NCBI GenBank assembly: GCA_022825675.1
Contig: JAJDWK010000004.1
Span: forward strand, 1 to 64,000
DNA: 64,000 bases
Reading direction: 5' to 3'
Origin: Anaerolineae bacterium
GTDB lineage: Bacteria; Chloroflexota; Anaerolineae; Aggregatilineales; Phototrophicaceae
The notes under the pieces: generated by a model
Databases searched by the model: none
Told to the model about the DNA's origin: nothing
The model's input: the letters and a program-made list of their open reading frames with translations, nothing else
Translations under genes and position numbers: made by a program
Shown here: one piece after another, positions 35,218-44,200 of the stretch
Layout: each line of letters begins with the position of its first letter
Numbering within the stretch: the stretch's first letter is position 1

Positions 35218-35254
35218 GTTCTCGACTGCTTGCATATTGTGGCGGCAGTTCTGC

Positions 35255-35274
35255 CAAAGCGAAGAGCTTTGTTT
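35255..35274 (+). terminator. Possible weak terminator after the DUF2335 gene
   Basis: CAAAGC and GCTTTG form a 6-bp stem with a 5-base loop followed by only three T. It lies 38 bases past the stop codon in the 114-base convergent gap with serA. Confidence 0.35.
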
Positions 35275-35331
35275 GGTCTGGCTGCGATAAGCGCGTAGAC
35301 CTCCGCATTTTACGGTAAGGAGACAAGACTC

Positions 35332-36924
35332 CTATATCGTCAGCTGATGCACATGGCGGATGAACTCCTGCTGCCGCAGGCTTGCCATCAGCGCTTCTGG
35401 CAGCGCCTGGTCAAAGCTGAGCACGGTCAAAGTATTGCCGCCGGGCTGTGCGCGCCCCGTGTGCCAGCTCGCGATATTCACGCCGTGCCGCGCCATCAAA
35501 CTGCCCACTTGCCCGATGACGCCAGGGGTGTCGTAACTGCCCATCACCAGCAGATTGCCCCGCGGCTCAAAATGCACACGATATTCGTTGATTTGCAGGA
35601 TATAAGGTTTCTGCCGGTCAAGCAAAGTGCCGGCGATGCTAATCTCTTCGCCGCCTTCCAGCGTAACCTGGCAGGTGATGACATTGCGATATTCGCTGAT
35701 TTTGATGCCCTTGGCTTGCGTGATTTGCCAGCCGCGCTCCGCCGCCAGCAAAGGCGCGTTGACATAACTGACCTGCGCGCCCAGGATTGGGCTGAGCAAG
35801 CCCTTCAAAATGCCAACCGTCATCGGCTTTATCAGCCCATTCATATCGTCGCCGATGATTTCGATGGCGATGCGCCGGATAGGGCTGCGCGCCAAGATAT
35901 GCTGCAGCGCCCCCAGGCTCTCGGCAAGCTGCATAAAAGGGCGAAGCTCGTCATAGCTCAGCCCCGGCAGCAGCGGCATATTCACCACATTGCGATAATC
36001 GCGGTCGCTGAGGGCATCGATGACCTGCCGCGCGATCTGCAGCGACAAATCCTGCCGCGCCTCGACCGTATTGTCGCCGATATGAGGCGTATGAATGACC
36101 CGATCTAAGCCAATCAGCGGGCTGTTGAATGGCGGCTCTTCGTTCCAGACATCCAGCGCGACCCCCGCCAAATGCCCGCTTTTCAGCGCCGCCGCCAGCA
36201 GCGCTTCATCCACAATGCCGCCATGCGCGGTGTTGATGAAATAAGCGCCTTTTTTAAGCTGGCGCAGCGACGCGGCGTCAAAGAAATCCTGCGTTTCTTG
36301 CGTCGCCGGCACATGCATGCTGAGGTAATCCGCCACGGGAAGCACCTCGTTTAATGCCGCCAATTCTATGCGCTTGTCGTTGACCTGCTCCTCGCGGATA
36401 TAGGGGTCGTATGCCAGCACCGTCATGCCCAGCGCCAGACAATGGCGGGCGACGCGCGCCCCCACTCTGCCCAGCCCGATGATGCCCGCTGTCTTGCCAT
36501 GCAATTGGGAGCCGGCTTGCTTGCCGCGGTCAAATGTCCAGTAGCCATCGCGCAGGGTCTCATGCGTTGCGGGCAGGTTGCGGCTTAGCGCCAGCATCAG
36601 CAGCAAAGTGTGCTCGGCGGCGGCGATGGCGCTGCCGCCCGGGGCGTGCATCACCAAAATGCCGCGCGCGGTGGCGCAGTCGATATCCACGCCCGTCAAG
36701 CCGGCGGACATGCGCGCGATCAGCCGCAGCCGCGGCGCCGCTTCTATCAGCGGCGCGTCCAGCGTGAAGTCCGAGCGGCTTATGATGGCGGTCGCGTCCG
36801 CCAGTGCCGCGCGCACGCTGGCGGTTTTTGGCGGCACCACACTGACACGCCCGCCCGCATGGCTCTGCAACCGCTTGATGCCAGCCGCCGTCAAATCGGT
36901 GGCGACAACAATATGCTCGCTCAC
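35332..36924 (-). CDS. serA: D-3-phosphoglycerate dehydrogenase
   Basis: SerA oxidises 3-phosphoglycerate, the first step of serine synthesis. The 530-residue protein is the long form: substrate domain, NAD-binding domain (GIIGLGRVGARVA, near residue 149), catalytic His in VIHTPHIGDNTVEA, an intervening domain, and a C-terminal ACT domain (GVIGQVGSLMARHGVNIASW) for serine feedback. The start is a GTG overlapping the stop of the preceding HAD gene (GTGA). It is the last gene of serB-HAD-serA, whose products serve the same pathway except for the unknown HAD. Confidence 0.94.
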   Translation of the reverse strand: MSEHIVVATDLTAAGIKRLQSHAGGRVSVVPPKTASVRAALADATAIISRSDFTLDAPLIEAAPRLRLIARMSAGLTGVDIDCATARGILVMHAPGGSAIAAAEHTLLLMLALSRNLPATHETLRDGYWTFDRGKQAGSQLHGKTAGIIGLGRVGARVARHCLALGMTVLAYDPYIREEQVNDKRIELAALNEVLPVADYLSMHVPATQETQDFFDAASLRQLKKGAYFINTAHGGIVDEALLAAALKSGHLAGVALDVWNEEPPFNSPLIGLDRVIHTPHIGDNTVEARQDLSLQIARQVIDALSDRDYRNVVNMPLLPGLSYDELRPFMQLAESLGALQHILARSPIRRIAIEIIGDDMNGLIKPMTVGILKGLLSPILGAQVSYVNAPLLAAERGWQITQAKGIKISEYRNVITCQVTLEGGEEISIAGTLLDRQKPYILQINEYRVHFEPRGNLLVMGSYDTPGVIGQVGSLMARHGVNIASWHTGRAQPGGNTLTVLSFDQALPEALMASLRQQEFIRHVHQLTI

Positions 36925-37592
36925 GCGAAGCTGCCCCCCGCCTTGAACTCTGCCAGAACTTCGTGCAGGCTGCTGTAAATATGCTGATTGATGTCGGCGA
37001 AATCCGCCAGCGCCGTATGGGAAGTGTCGGGCACGGTGTAGCAGGTCATGCCCGCCGCCAGCGCCGCCAGCGTGCCGAAGCGGCTGTCTTCCAGCGCCAG
37101 GCAGCGCGCTGGCGGGCAGCCCAAGCGCGCTGCCGCCCGCAAATAAATATCCGGCGCCGGCTTGCCGCGGGGCACAAACTCGGCGGAATAGCGCTGCGGA
37201 ATCAGCTCTGCCCAGCCCAGAAGATGCACAAAATGCTCGATGATGGCTTGCGACGAGCTGGAAGCGATGGCGCGCGGGATGCCGCGCCCGGCGATGTAGC
37301 GCAGCAGCGCGTCCGCGCCCGGCAATGGCTGGATGCGCGCGGCAGGCAGCGCCAGCATGCGCGCGGTAATCGCTTCTTCGATTGCCGCTGGCGTCTGCCC
37401 GAGCTTGGGGTAATAGCGCTGCAAAATCGCCGCGAATTCATCCACGCGCATACCGATGCCCATTTCGCGCACCTCGGCGCTGTAGCGATAGCCATGCGCT
37501 TCTATCAGCTCGACTTCGACCTCATGCCAGACTGGTTCCGAATCTACCAGCAAGCCGTCCATATCAAAGATGATTGCGTCGAACTTTTTCAT
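36921..37592 (-). CDS. HAD-superfamily hydrolase, beta-phosphoglucomutase-like
   Basis: The 223-residue protein has motif I IIFDMDGLLVDSEP with the nucleophilic Asp, a helical cap, motif II AIASSS, and a C-terminal motif with CLALEDSRFGTLAA. This is the subfamily of beta-phosphoglucomutase and sugar-phosphate phosphatases. Its ATG directly follows the serB stop and its own stop overlaps serA. Its place in a serine operon suggests a phosphatase for a related phosphorylated metabolite, which is only an inference. Confidence 0.85.
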   Translation of the reverse strand: MKKFDAIIFDMDGLLVDSEPVWHEVEVELIEAHGYRYSAEVREMGIGMRVDEFAAILQRYYPKLGQTPAAIEEAITARMLALPAARIQPLPGADALLRYIAGRGIPRAIASSSSQAIIEHFVHLLGWAELIPQRYSAEFVPRGKPAPDIYLRAAARLGCPPARCLALEDSRFGTLAALAAGMTCYTVPDTSHTALADFADINQHIYSSLHEVLAEFKAGGSFA

Positions 37593-38453
37593 CTATTCCA
37601 GTCCAATCCCATTCCTGAACTCGGCTTGAAAGCGCGCGCGCAGCCCCGCATCCTGAAAGCTGCTGTCAGCGCCTGTCAGCGCCTGTGATATGCCTTTGCG
37701 ATACAGCGCTTCGTGCTCGGTTGCCTGCGCTCGCTGCCAGCCGCGCGCCCCCGCCGCTATCGGCAGGATTGCGGCGAGCGATGGCGCGCGCAGATAGATA
37801 TCCGCCGCCGCCGCGACCGCGTCACGGGCGACAACGCCGCCATAACCGACAAACAGGTCGACGCTGTCCCGCGCCGCCAGGTCAGAAGCGCCGTCGCCAA
37901 TCATCAAGCGCCGCCCGGGCACAGCGCCCGCCAGCTCCTCGATTATCTGCGCTTTGCCGCTGGAAACCGTCAGCGGACCGTCGCTGTAATCCAGATAAGC
38001 CTTGCTTTGCTGCGCCTGCGGCTCGTGATAGCGCCACCACTTGCCGGAAAGCTCATTATATTCCAGCTCGACCGCGCGGATGCGCGCCGGCTCCAGCCCC
38101 AGCCGCCGCCCGAAACCCTTGACGGCGTCAATCAAACCGCCGCTGATGATGAAGACTTGCAGCCCGAGGAAGTGCAAGGCGGCGATGGTCGCCTGGGCGT
38201 CTTCGACCATGGTCTGCCAATAGCGCTCTTCCACCGCTTTGAGCTGGGCGCGCGTCGGCTTTATCGCTTGCAGGCGTTTGCCATAAACTTCACTTAGGTC
38301 CAGCTCGCCAGCCATCGCCTTGTTGGTCAGCAAGCCCACGCGCTGCTCTTTGCCTTTGAGCCGCGCCAATTCGTCTATGCCTTCAATTGTCGACAAAGTG
38401 CTGTCGCAATCAAAGAAGACCAAATCAAACGCTGCCCAGCGCGCTGGCGGCAT
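37593..38453 (-). CDS. serB: Phosphoserine phosphatase-like HAD enzyme
   Basis: The start is the ATG at 38453 with a long purine-rich GGAGGGAAGGAAG upstream, giving 286 residues. The HAD motifs are clear: VFFDCDSTLSTIEGIDELA (nucleophile Asp plus the SerB-type Ser-Thr), IISGGLIDAV, a Lys in SSGKAQII, and MIGDGASDLAA. This set is typical of phosphoserine phosphatase, the last step of serine synthesis. Linkage to serA two genes away supports the role. A C-terminal extension of about 60 residues is unusual. Confidence 0.82.
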   Translation of the reverse strand: MPPARWAAFDLVFFDCDSTLSTIEGIDELARLKGKEQRVGLLTNKAMAGELDLSEVYGKRLQAIKPTRAQLKAVEERYWQTMVEDAQATIAALHFLGLQVFIISGGLIDAVKGFGRRLGLEPARIRAVELEYNELSGKWWRYHEPQAQQSKAYLDYSDGPLTVSSGKAQIIEELAGAVPGRRLMIGDGASDLAARDSVDLFVGYGGVVARDAVAAAADIYLRAPSLAAILPIAAGARGWQRAQATEHEALYRKGISQALTGADSSFQDAGLRARFQAEFRNGIGLE

Positions 38454-38550
38454 GCTCTGCTTCCTTCCCTCCGAGACGGCTGTAGTATAGCCCCGGCGCG
38501 GCAAATGTATAGCGCTGGCTGCCCCGCCAGCGAATTGTCGCTTTGCCGCT

Positions 38551-38579
38551 CTTACACTGGCGGCTGGCTGTGCTATACT
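38551..38579 (+). promoter_or_regulatory. Promoter of the TetR regulator gene
   Basis: CTTACA (38551-38556) is 17 bases from TATACT (38574-38579), with an extended TGC before the -10 box. The nuoA promoter shares the TGCTATACT core. Confidence 0.65.
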
Positions 38580-38630
38580 TAAAGGTGGGAAATCGTTTTG
38601 AATGCCCGCGTGAGTAGAGAGGAGGGTGGC

Positions 38631-39269
38631 TTGGCACGCAAACCTGCTGATCAGTCAGTCGCCCGAGATGACATTTTATGGGCGGCTGCCGAAGTGTTGC
38701 ATCGCAATGGCTATGAAGCCACCACGATGAAAGATATCGCGGCGCAAGTTAATCTGACCGCCGCCAGCCTCTATCATCATTTCAAGAACAAAGACTTCCT
38801 GCTGCTGAATGTCTTGGAGCTGGGGCTGGACCTGACAATCGACAAGCTGGAAAGCGTCGTCAGCGAGAAGACGACCTGCGCCGACAAGCTGGAGGCGATG
38901 ATACGCTCCCATGTCGAGAGCGTTACCAGCAATGTGGCGGTGGGCGCCGCCATGGTCTTCGAGATCCGTTCCCTGATGAACGCCAGCGGCAATTTCAAGA
39001 TTGGTGATGACAAATTCATGCAGGAGTTTGTCGCCCGCCGCGACCAATTCTTCGCCCGCCGCGATTATTTCGAGAATCTCTTCCGTGATACCGTGCGCGC
39101 TGGCATAGAAAATGGCGAATTCCGCGAGGTGGATGTGGCGGTCTTCACCCGGGCGATGCTGGGCGCGCACAACTGGGTGGGCGTCTGGTATAAAGAGGGC
39201 GGCCGCCTGAGCGGCGCGCAAGTGGCGGATGTGATGGTGGATACCTGGCTGGCGGCGCTGCGGGTCTAG
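38631..39269 (+). CDS. TetR-family transcriptional regulator
   Basis: The start is a TTG at 38631 with GGAGGG five bases upstream, giving 212 residues; a TTG at 38598 is an alternative. The N-terminal helix-turn-helix reads ILWAAAEVLHRNGYEATTMKDIAAQVNLTAASLYHHFKNKD, a typical TetR fold. The C-terminal ligand domain resembles FadR/YsiA-like regulators (helices and a C-terminal AHNWVGVWYK). It precedes an SDR and fadN/fadA-like genes on the same strand, so it may control fatty-acid breakdown in response to acyl-CoA. That link is inferred from context. Confidence 0.85.
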   Translation: MARKPADQSVARDDILWAAAEVLHRNGYEATTMKDIAAQVNLTAASLYHHFKNKDFLLLNVLELGLDLTIDKLESVVSEKTTCADKLEAMIRSHVESVTSNVAVGAAMVFEIRSLMNASGNFKIGDDKFMQEFVARRDQFFARRDYFENLFRDTVRAGIENGEFREVDVAVFTRAMLGAHNWVGVWYKEGGRLSGAQVADVMVDTWLAALRV

Positions 39270-39459
39270 GCTCGGCGGAGAGCGATTTTGGCAGTGCAAC
39301 TTGAAATCACCGCCAGGATGCCAGTGTATGAAGATGTGTGAGTGGTTGCTTCTGCAGGCTTGAACACTCCGCCAAGAAACGCAAGTTTCTCTGTGTCCTG
39401 TTCGCTAAGTGAACAATTTCCACGGTAGTTCCATTCCCGTTTCACCTAAAGGACTGTGC
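39270..39459. other. Intergenic region between the TetR and SDR genes
   Basis: No gene is seen here. A small hairpin (AGAAAC, GCAA loop, GTTTCT at 39375-39390) lies within a CGCCAAG-rich stretch (39371-39410) that may be a degenerate dispersed repeat. It has no T-run, so it is not called a terminator. Confidence 0.35.
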
Positions 39460-40164
39460 ATGCAAACCATTCTCATAACGGGTGCCAACCGTGGCATCGG
39501 CTTGGAATTGACGCGGCAGTATATGGGGCAGGGCACCGCCTTTATCTTCGCCGCCTGCCGCGCCCCCGAAAATGCTGAGTCATTGCAAGCGCTGGCGAGC
39601 GCCCATCCCGCGCGCCTCGCGATTCTGCAGTTGGATATCACCGACGCCGCTTCCATCGAAGCCGCGCGGCAAGCGGTAGCGGCAAAAACTGAGTCCCTCG
39701 ACTTGCTTATCAACAACGCTGGCATCGCTGGCAACCAGTCGGCGCGCCGCCTCGGGCAGTTGACAGCCGCCGAAGTCAGCCGCGTCATCGATACCAACGC
39801 CGTCAGCCCGCTGCTGCTCACGCAGGCTTTCCGCCCGCTGCTGCAGGCGAGCGCGGCGGCGCGGGTGGTGATGATTTCTTCGGGAAATGGCTCGCTGACA
39901 AACGCCCGCGGCAATTCTTATGCCTATCGCATGAGCAAGGCGGCGATGAATATGGCGGCGCGTGTGCTGGCGCTGGACGCGGCGATGGCGGGCATCACTA
40001 CGGTCACCGTGAATCCCGGCTGGGTCAAAACGGATATGGGCGGTCCTGATGCCGCGCTTGAGCCGGCGGAATCGGCGAGCGCGCTATTGGCGCTTTTCGC
40101 GCGGCTCAGCGCTGCTGACAACGGCAAATTCTTCCAATATGATGGCAGCAGCCTGCCCTGGTGA
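39460..40164 (+). CDS. Short-chain dehydrogenase/reductase
   Basis: The 234-residue enzyme starts at the ATG at 39460 with AAAGGA upstream. It has the NAD(P) motif TGANRGIGLEL, NNAGIAGN, the catalytic Ser in VVMISSGNGSL, and YRMSKAAMN with the Tyr-x-x-x-Lys pair. The C-terminal VNPGWVKTDMGG is also typical. It resembles the C-factor/sniffer-type group. The substrate is unknown. It lies between the TetR gene and the fadN-like gene and may belong to the same regulon. Confidence 0.88.
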   Translation: MQTILITGANRGIGLELTRQYMGQGTAFIFAACRAPENAESLQALASAHPARLAILQLDITDAASIEAARQAVAAKTESLDLLINNAGIAGNQSARRLGQLTAAEVSRVIDTNAVSPLLLTQAFRPLLQASAAARVVMISSGNGSLTNARGNSYAYRMSKAAMNMAARVLALDAAMAGITTVTVNPGWVKTDMGGPDAALEPAESASALLALFARLSAADNGKFFQYDGSSLPW

Positions 40165-40241
40165 GTATTCCCGGCGGGGGCAATCGGCTATAGTGCATTT
40201 CTCCTGCGCGGCTGTCAGCGCGGACAAAGGCGAGAGCGGCG

Positions 40242-42629
40242 ATGGCGTATACAATCAAAAATGCCGTTGTAATCGGCTCGGGCACGATGGGCGGCGGCAT
40301 CGCGGCGCTGCTGGCGGGCGTCGGCATCAAAACGCTGCTGCTGGATATCCCAGCGCCGGGCAGCGCCCCGTCCGCTGGCGCGAAGGCGCGCAACGCCCTT
40401 GTCGCCGCCAATCTCAAAGCGCTGGGCAAGCTGCGCCCGCCGCGCCTCTTCAGCCCCGATGATGTCGCCAATATCAGCATCGGCAATATCGAAGATGACC
40501 TGCACCGCGTCAGCAGCGCCGATTGGATACTAGAAGCCGTTGTCGAAAATCTCGAGATTAAGCGTGATTTAATGCGGCGGCTGGCGGCTGTCGCCCGCGA
40601 TGATGCCATCGTTTCCACCAATACCTCGGGCATTCCCATCAGCGACATTGCCGCCGGGCTGCCTGATGCTTTCGCCCGCCGCTTCCTGGGCACGCATTTC
40701 TTCAACCCGCCGCGTTATCTGCATTTGCTGGAGATTATCCCCCATGCTGGCAGCGACCGCGGCATCGTCGAGTTTATGCTGCGTTTCGGCGCTGAGCGCT
40801 TGGGCAAAGGCACGGTGCTCTGCAACGACAGCCCCAACTTCATCGGCAACCGCTTCATGACCATGTCCGGCATGCAAGCGACCAATTACGCCCTCGACCA
40901 TGGCTACACCGTTGAAGAAGTTGACGCGCTGACCGGACCCATTATCGGCCGCCCGAAAACCGCCACCTTCCACTTGAATGACCTGGTCGGCTTTGATATT
41001 GCGGTTGGTGTGGCGCGTAATCTCTACCCCGCCATCCCCGAAGACCCGGCGCGGGCGCTGCTGCTGCACGAGAAGAACGCCGCTCTTTCCGCCGCGCTCC
41101 TGGAGCGGGGCTGGCTGGGGCGGAAGACCGGGCGCGGCTTCTACCACATGCGGCGCGCTGACGGCGAGAAAGCGCTGTGGGCGCTCAACTTGCAGACTTT
41201 GGATTATGAGCCGCCGAGCAAGCCCCGCTTTGAAAGCGTCGAGCGCTATCGCGGGGTCGAGCCGCTCGGCGAGCGCATCCGCCTGCTCATCAACGCTGAT
41301 GACCGCGGCGGGCGCTATCTCTGGCATTTACACGCATTTCTGCTGGCTTATGCCTCCAAGCGCGTGCCCGAAATCACCGAATCCATCGTTAATGTTGACA
41401 ACGCGCAAAAATGGGGTTTCGCTCATGCCCTGGGACCCTTCGAGATTTGGGACGCCATCGGCGTGGCAGCGACCATTGAGCGCTTTGAAGCGGATGGCTA
41501 CCCGGTCGCCAGTTGGGTCAAAGACATGGTCGCTGGCGGCACCGCCACCTTCTATCAGCGTGATGCCGGCGGCAAAGCCAGCGGCTATTACAGCCCGCAA
41601 GCCGGCGCTTACCTGCCGCTGCAGCGTGACCCGCGGCAAATCACAATCGCGGATCTAAGAGCGGCTCGCGCCGAAATCTTCAGCAATGGTGACGGCAGCG
41701 TCCATGACCTGGGTGATGGCGCCCTGCTGTGGGAGTTCACCAGCAAAAAGAACAGCATCACGCCCGCGTTAATTGAATCAGGCTGGCACGCCTTGGAGCT
41801 GCTGGCGCGCGCGGACTATCGGGCGCTTGTCATCGGCAATGACGGCGAGCGGTTTTCCATCGGTGCCAACCTTGATCCCGCCGCGCTCAGCGCGGGGCGC
41901 GCGGGCATCGAGCAGGCGGTGCGCAGCTTCCAGGATTTGACAATGGCGCTGCGGCACGCGCCCAAGCCTGTCGTTGCCGCGGCGCATAACCTGGCGCTGG
42001 GCGGCGGCGCGGAACTGGTGATGGCGGCAAGCGCCGTTGTCGCGCATAGTGAACTCTACATGGGCTTGGTTGAAGTCGGCGTTGGCTTGCTGCCGGCTGG
42101 CGGCGGCTGCAAAGAGCTGCTGCGGCGGCTGGTGAACCCGCTGGCGCGCGCTGGCAGCGATGACATCCTGGCGGGATTACAGAAAGCCTTCGAAACTATC
42201 GCCAGCGCCAAAGTCAGCGGCAGCGCCAAAGAAGCGAAATCTCTGGGCTTTCTCGCCGAAAGCGATATCATCGTGATGAACCGCGCCCACCTGCTGGGCG
42301 AGGCGAAGACGCTGGCGCTCGCGCTCAGCGAAACCTATGTCCAGCCAGCGCCAGCGCCAGTATTCGCCGCCGGGCGCGATGCCCATGCCGCGCTGCTTAT
42401 CGCTATCGCGGGCTTCCAGGAAGCTGGCTATGCCAGCGAGCACGATGCCTTGATTGCGCGCAAGCTGGCATACATTTTGAGCGGGGCGGCGCTGGCGGCG
42501 CCGGGCTGGGTGGCTCCGCAATTTCTGCTTAACTTGGAGCGCGAGGCTTTCCTCAGCCTGGTCACCGAGCCGAAGACTATAGCGCGCATCCGGCACATGC
42601 TGCGGACGAACAAGCCGCTGCGGAATTGA
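40242..42629 (+). CDS. fadN: 3-hydroxyacyl-CoA dehydrogenase/enoyl-CoA hydratase fusion
   Basis: The 795-residue protein has the dehydrogenase part first (VVIGSGTMGGGIAALLAGVG at residues 9-28, then GTHFFNPPRYLHLLEIIP). A second dehydrogenase helical domain follows, and then a crotonase domain (PKPVVAAAHNLALGGGAELVMAA). This order, opposite to E. coli FadB, matches B. subtilis FadN. It carries out the hydration and oxidation steps of beta-oxidation. A TATAGT at 40189 is a possible -10 box. The matching thiolase gene lies 340 bases downstream. Confidence 0.92.
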   Translation: MAYTIKNAVVIGSGTMGGGIAALLAGVGIKTLLLDIPAPGSAPSAGAKARNALVAANLKALGKLRPPRLFSPDDVANISIGNIEDDLHRVSSADWILEAVVENLEIKRDLMRRLAAVARDDAIVSTNTSGIPISDIAAGLPDAFARRFLGTHFFNPPRYLHLLEIIPHAGSDRGIVEFMLRFGAERLGKGTVLCNDSPNFIGNRFMTMSGMQATNYALDHGYTVEEVDALTGPIIGRPKTATFHLNDLVGFDIAVGVARNLYPAIPEDPARALLLHEKNAALSAALLERGWLGRKTGRGFYHMRRADGEKALWALNLQTLDYEPPSKPRFESVERYRGVEPLGERIRLLINADDRGGRYLWHLHAFLLAYASKRVPEITESIVNVDNAQKWGFAHALGPFEIWDAIGVAATIERFEADGYPVASWVKDMVAGGTATFYQRDAGGKASGYYSPQAGAYLPLQRDPRQITIADLRAARAEIFSNGDGSVHDLGDGALLWEFTSKKNSITPALIESGWHALELLARADYRALVIGNDGERFSIGANLDPAALSAGRAGIEQAVRSFQDLTMALRHAPKPVVAAAHNLALGGGAELVMAASAVVAHSELYMGLVEVGVGLLPAGGGCKELLRRLVNPLARAGSDDILAGLQKAFETIASAKVSGSAKEAKSLGFLAESDIIVMNRAHLLGEAKTLALALSETYVQPAPAPVFAAGRDAHAALLIAIAGFQEAGYASEHDALIARKLAYILSGAALAAPGWVAPQFLLNLEREAFLSLVTEPKTIARIRHMLRTNKPLRN

Positions 42630-42633
42630 ATGC

Positions 42634-42822
42634 TTAAGCTGCCATACTGTTGAGGATGAAGGCGAGAACCGAAATGAGAACGGCGATGCTAGTCAGCCAA
42701 ATGCCGATAAACGCAACTATCAGATTTCTGGCAAGCCGCTCCAAGTCCGCCTTCGTAGCGAGATGCTGATAATTCGCTTCCAATACTGCCAAACGCGGCA
42801 TAGCATCATTGTTTGCTGCCAT
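42634..42822 (-). CDS. Small membrane protein with coiled-coil head
   Basis: The start is the ATG at 42822 with AAGGGG upstream, giving 62 residues. The product has a short helix with heptads (RLAVLEANYQHLATKADLERL) and one C-terminal transmembrane helix (LIVAFIGIWLTSIAVLISVLAFIL). This pattern resembles XhlA or DUF1640-type small proteins. It is transcribed against the flanking fad genes and has its own candidate promoter. GC content is lower than its neighbours. Function is unknown. Confidence 0.6.
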   Translation of the reverse strand: MAANNDAMPRLAVLEANYQHLATKADLERLARNLIVAFIGIWLTSIAVLISVLAFILNSMAA

Positions 42823-42851
42823 CGCTGTCCCCTTGCCTTTGCAGCGCCGCG

Positions 42852-42880
42852 AGTTTACCATGAATTTCGCCGAACTACAA
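42852..42880 (-). promoter_or_regulatory. Candidate promoter for the 62-residue membrane protein
   Basis: TTGTAG (42880-42875) and TAAACT (42857-42852) are 17 bases apart, with a TGG just before the -10 box. Matches to consensus are partial. Confidence 0.4.
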
Positions 42881-42965
42881 CCAGCGCTCGTTCCGGTTAA
42901 TCGTCAAAAATGCGACCTTTCTCCAGTTGTACAATGGGCAAGTCGCCCAAGCAAAGGAAAGCCTC

Positions 42966-44147
42966 ATGCGCCAGGCAGTCATCGTAGCCGCTTCGCGCAG
43001 CGCCGTGGGCAAAGCCCTGCGCGGCAGCACCAACAACGCCCGCTCGGACGAGATGGCAGCCGCCGTCATCGCCGATTTGATGCGTAAAGCCGGCGCGCTC
43101 GACCCAATGGCGCTTGACGATGTCATCATGGGCTGCGCCATGCCCGAGGGCTCTCAGGGCATGAACTTCGCCCGCGTCATCGCCTTGCGCGCTGGCTTGC
43201 CGGTCGATACGCCGGGGCAAACGGTGAATCGATTCTGCTCCAGCGGCTTGCAGACCATCGCGCTCGCCGCCAACAGCATCATCGCCGACCAAGCCGATGC
43301 CGTCATCGCCGGCGGGGCGGAATCGATGTCCTCCGTGCCGATGACGGGCCACCACCTCAGCCCTAACCCGCACCTGGCGGCGCAAAACCCCAATGTCTAT
43401 ATGAGCATGGGCTTGACGGCGGAGCGAGTGGCGGCGGAATTTGATATCAGCCGCGGCGACATGGACGCCTTCGCCTGCAACAGCCATCGCAAAGCGGCCG
43501 CCGCCACCGATGCCGGCTTCTTCGCCCAAGAGATTGTGCCTTTCGCCTGGGAAGAGACAGTCGTCGGCGCTGATGGCAGGCCAGCGCAGGTGAAAATGAC
43601 GCTGGCTCAAGACGAGCACCTGCGCCGCGATACCACCATCGAAGCGCTGGCGGGGCTCAAACCCGTCTTCAAAGCTGGCGGCTCGGTGACTGCCGGCAAC
43701 TCCAGCCCCTTGAGCGATGGCGCCGCCGCCGTGCTCGTGATGGAGCGCGCGCTCGCCGAGAGCCTGGGCATGCAGCCGCTGGCGCGGTTTGTCACTTTTG
43801 CTGTCGCTGGCGTCCGCCCCGAAATCATGGGAGTTGGACCGGTCAAAGCGGTGCCAAAAGCGCTCGCTCGCAGCGGGCTGAAGCTGGAAGATATCGACCT
43901 TATCGAGCTGAACGAAGCCTTCGCCGCCCAGGCGCTGGCGGTCATGCGCGAGCTGGAGCTGGACCCGAGCATCGTTAATGTGAACGGCGGCGCAATTGCG
44001 CTGGGGCATCCCCTCGGCTGCACCGGCGCCAAATTGACCGTGCAGCTCATCAACGAGATGAAACGGCGCGACAGCCGCTATGGCATGGTGACGATGTGCA
44101 TCGGTGGCGGCATGGGCGCGGCTGGCATCTTTGAGAATCTCAATTAA
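42966..44147 (+). CDS. fadA: Acetyl-CoA acyltransferase (thiolase)
   Basis: The ATG at 42966 has AAAGGA upstream and gives 393 residues, the usual thiolase length. The nucleophilic Cys lies in VNRFCSSGLQTIA (near residue 90), with NEAFAAQALAV, GHPLGCTGAKL (catalytic His) and MCIGGGMGAAGIFE (second Cys). It cleaves 3-ketoacyl-CoA in beta-oxidation. Pairing with the fadN-like gene reproduces the B. subtilis fadN-fadA arrangement, interrupted here by a small antisense gene. Confidence 0.94.
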   Translation: MRQAVIVAASRSAVGKALRGSTNNARSDEMAAAVIADLMRKAGALDPMALDDVIMGCAMPEGSQGMNFARVIALRAGLPVDTPGQTVNRFCSSGLQTIALAANSIIADQADAVIAGGAESMSSVPMTGHHLSPNPHLAAQNPNVYMSMGLTAERVAAEFDISRGDMDAFACNSHRKAAAATDAGFFAQEIVPFAWEETVVGADGRPAQVKMTLAQDEHLRRDTTIEALAGLKPVFKAGGSVTAGNSSPLSDGAAAVLVMERALAESLGMQPLARFVTFAVAGVRPEIMGVGPVKAVPKALARSGLKLEDIDLIELNEAFAAQALAVMRELELDPSIVNVNGGAIALGHPLGCTGAKLTVQLINEMKRRDSRYGMVTMCIGGGMGAAGIFENLN

Positions 44148-44200
44148 CCTCAAGTATAAGCAATAAGAAGTTAGAAGAGCCGCGTTCCCCTAGGGTAACC

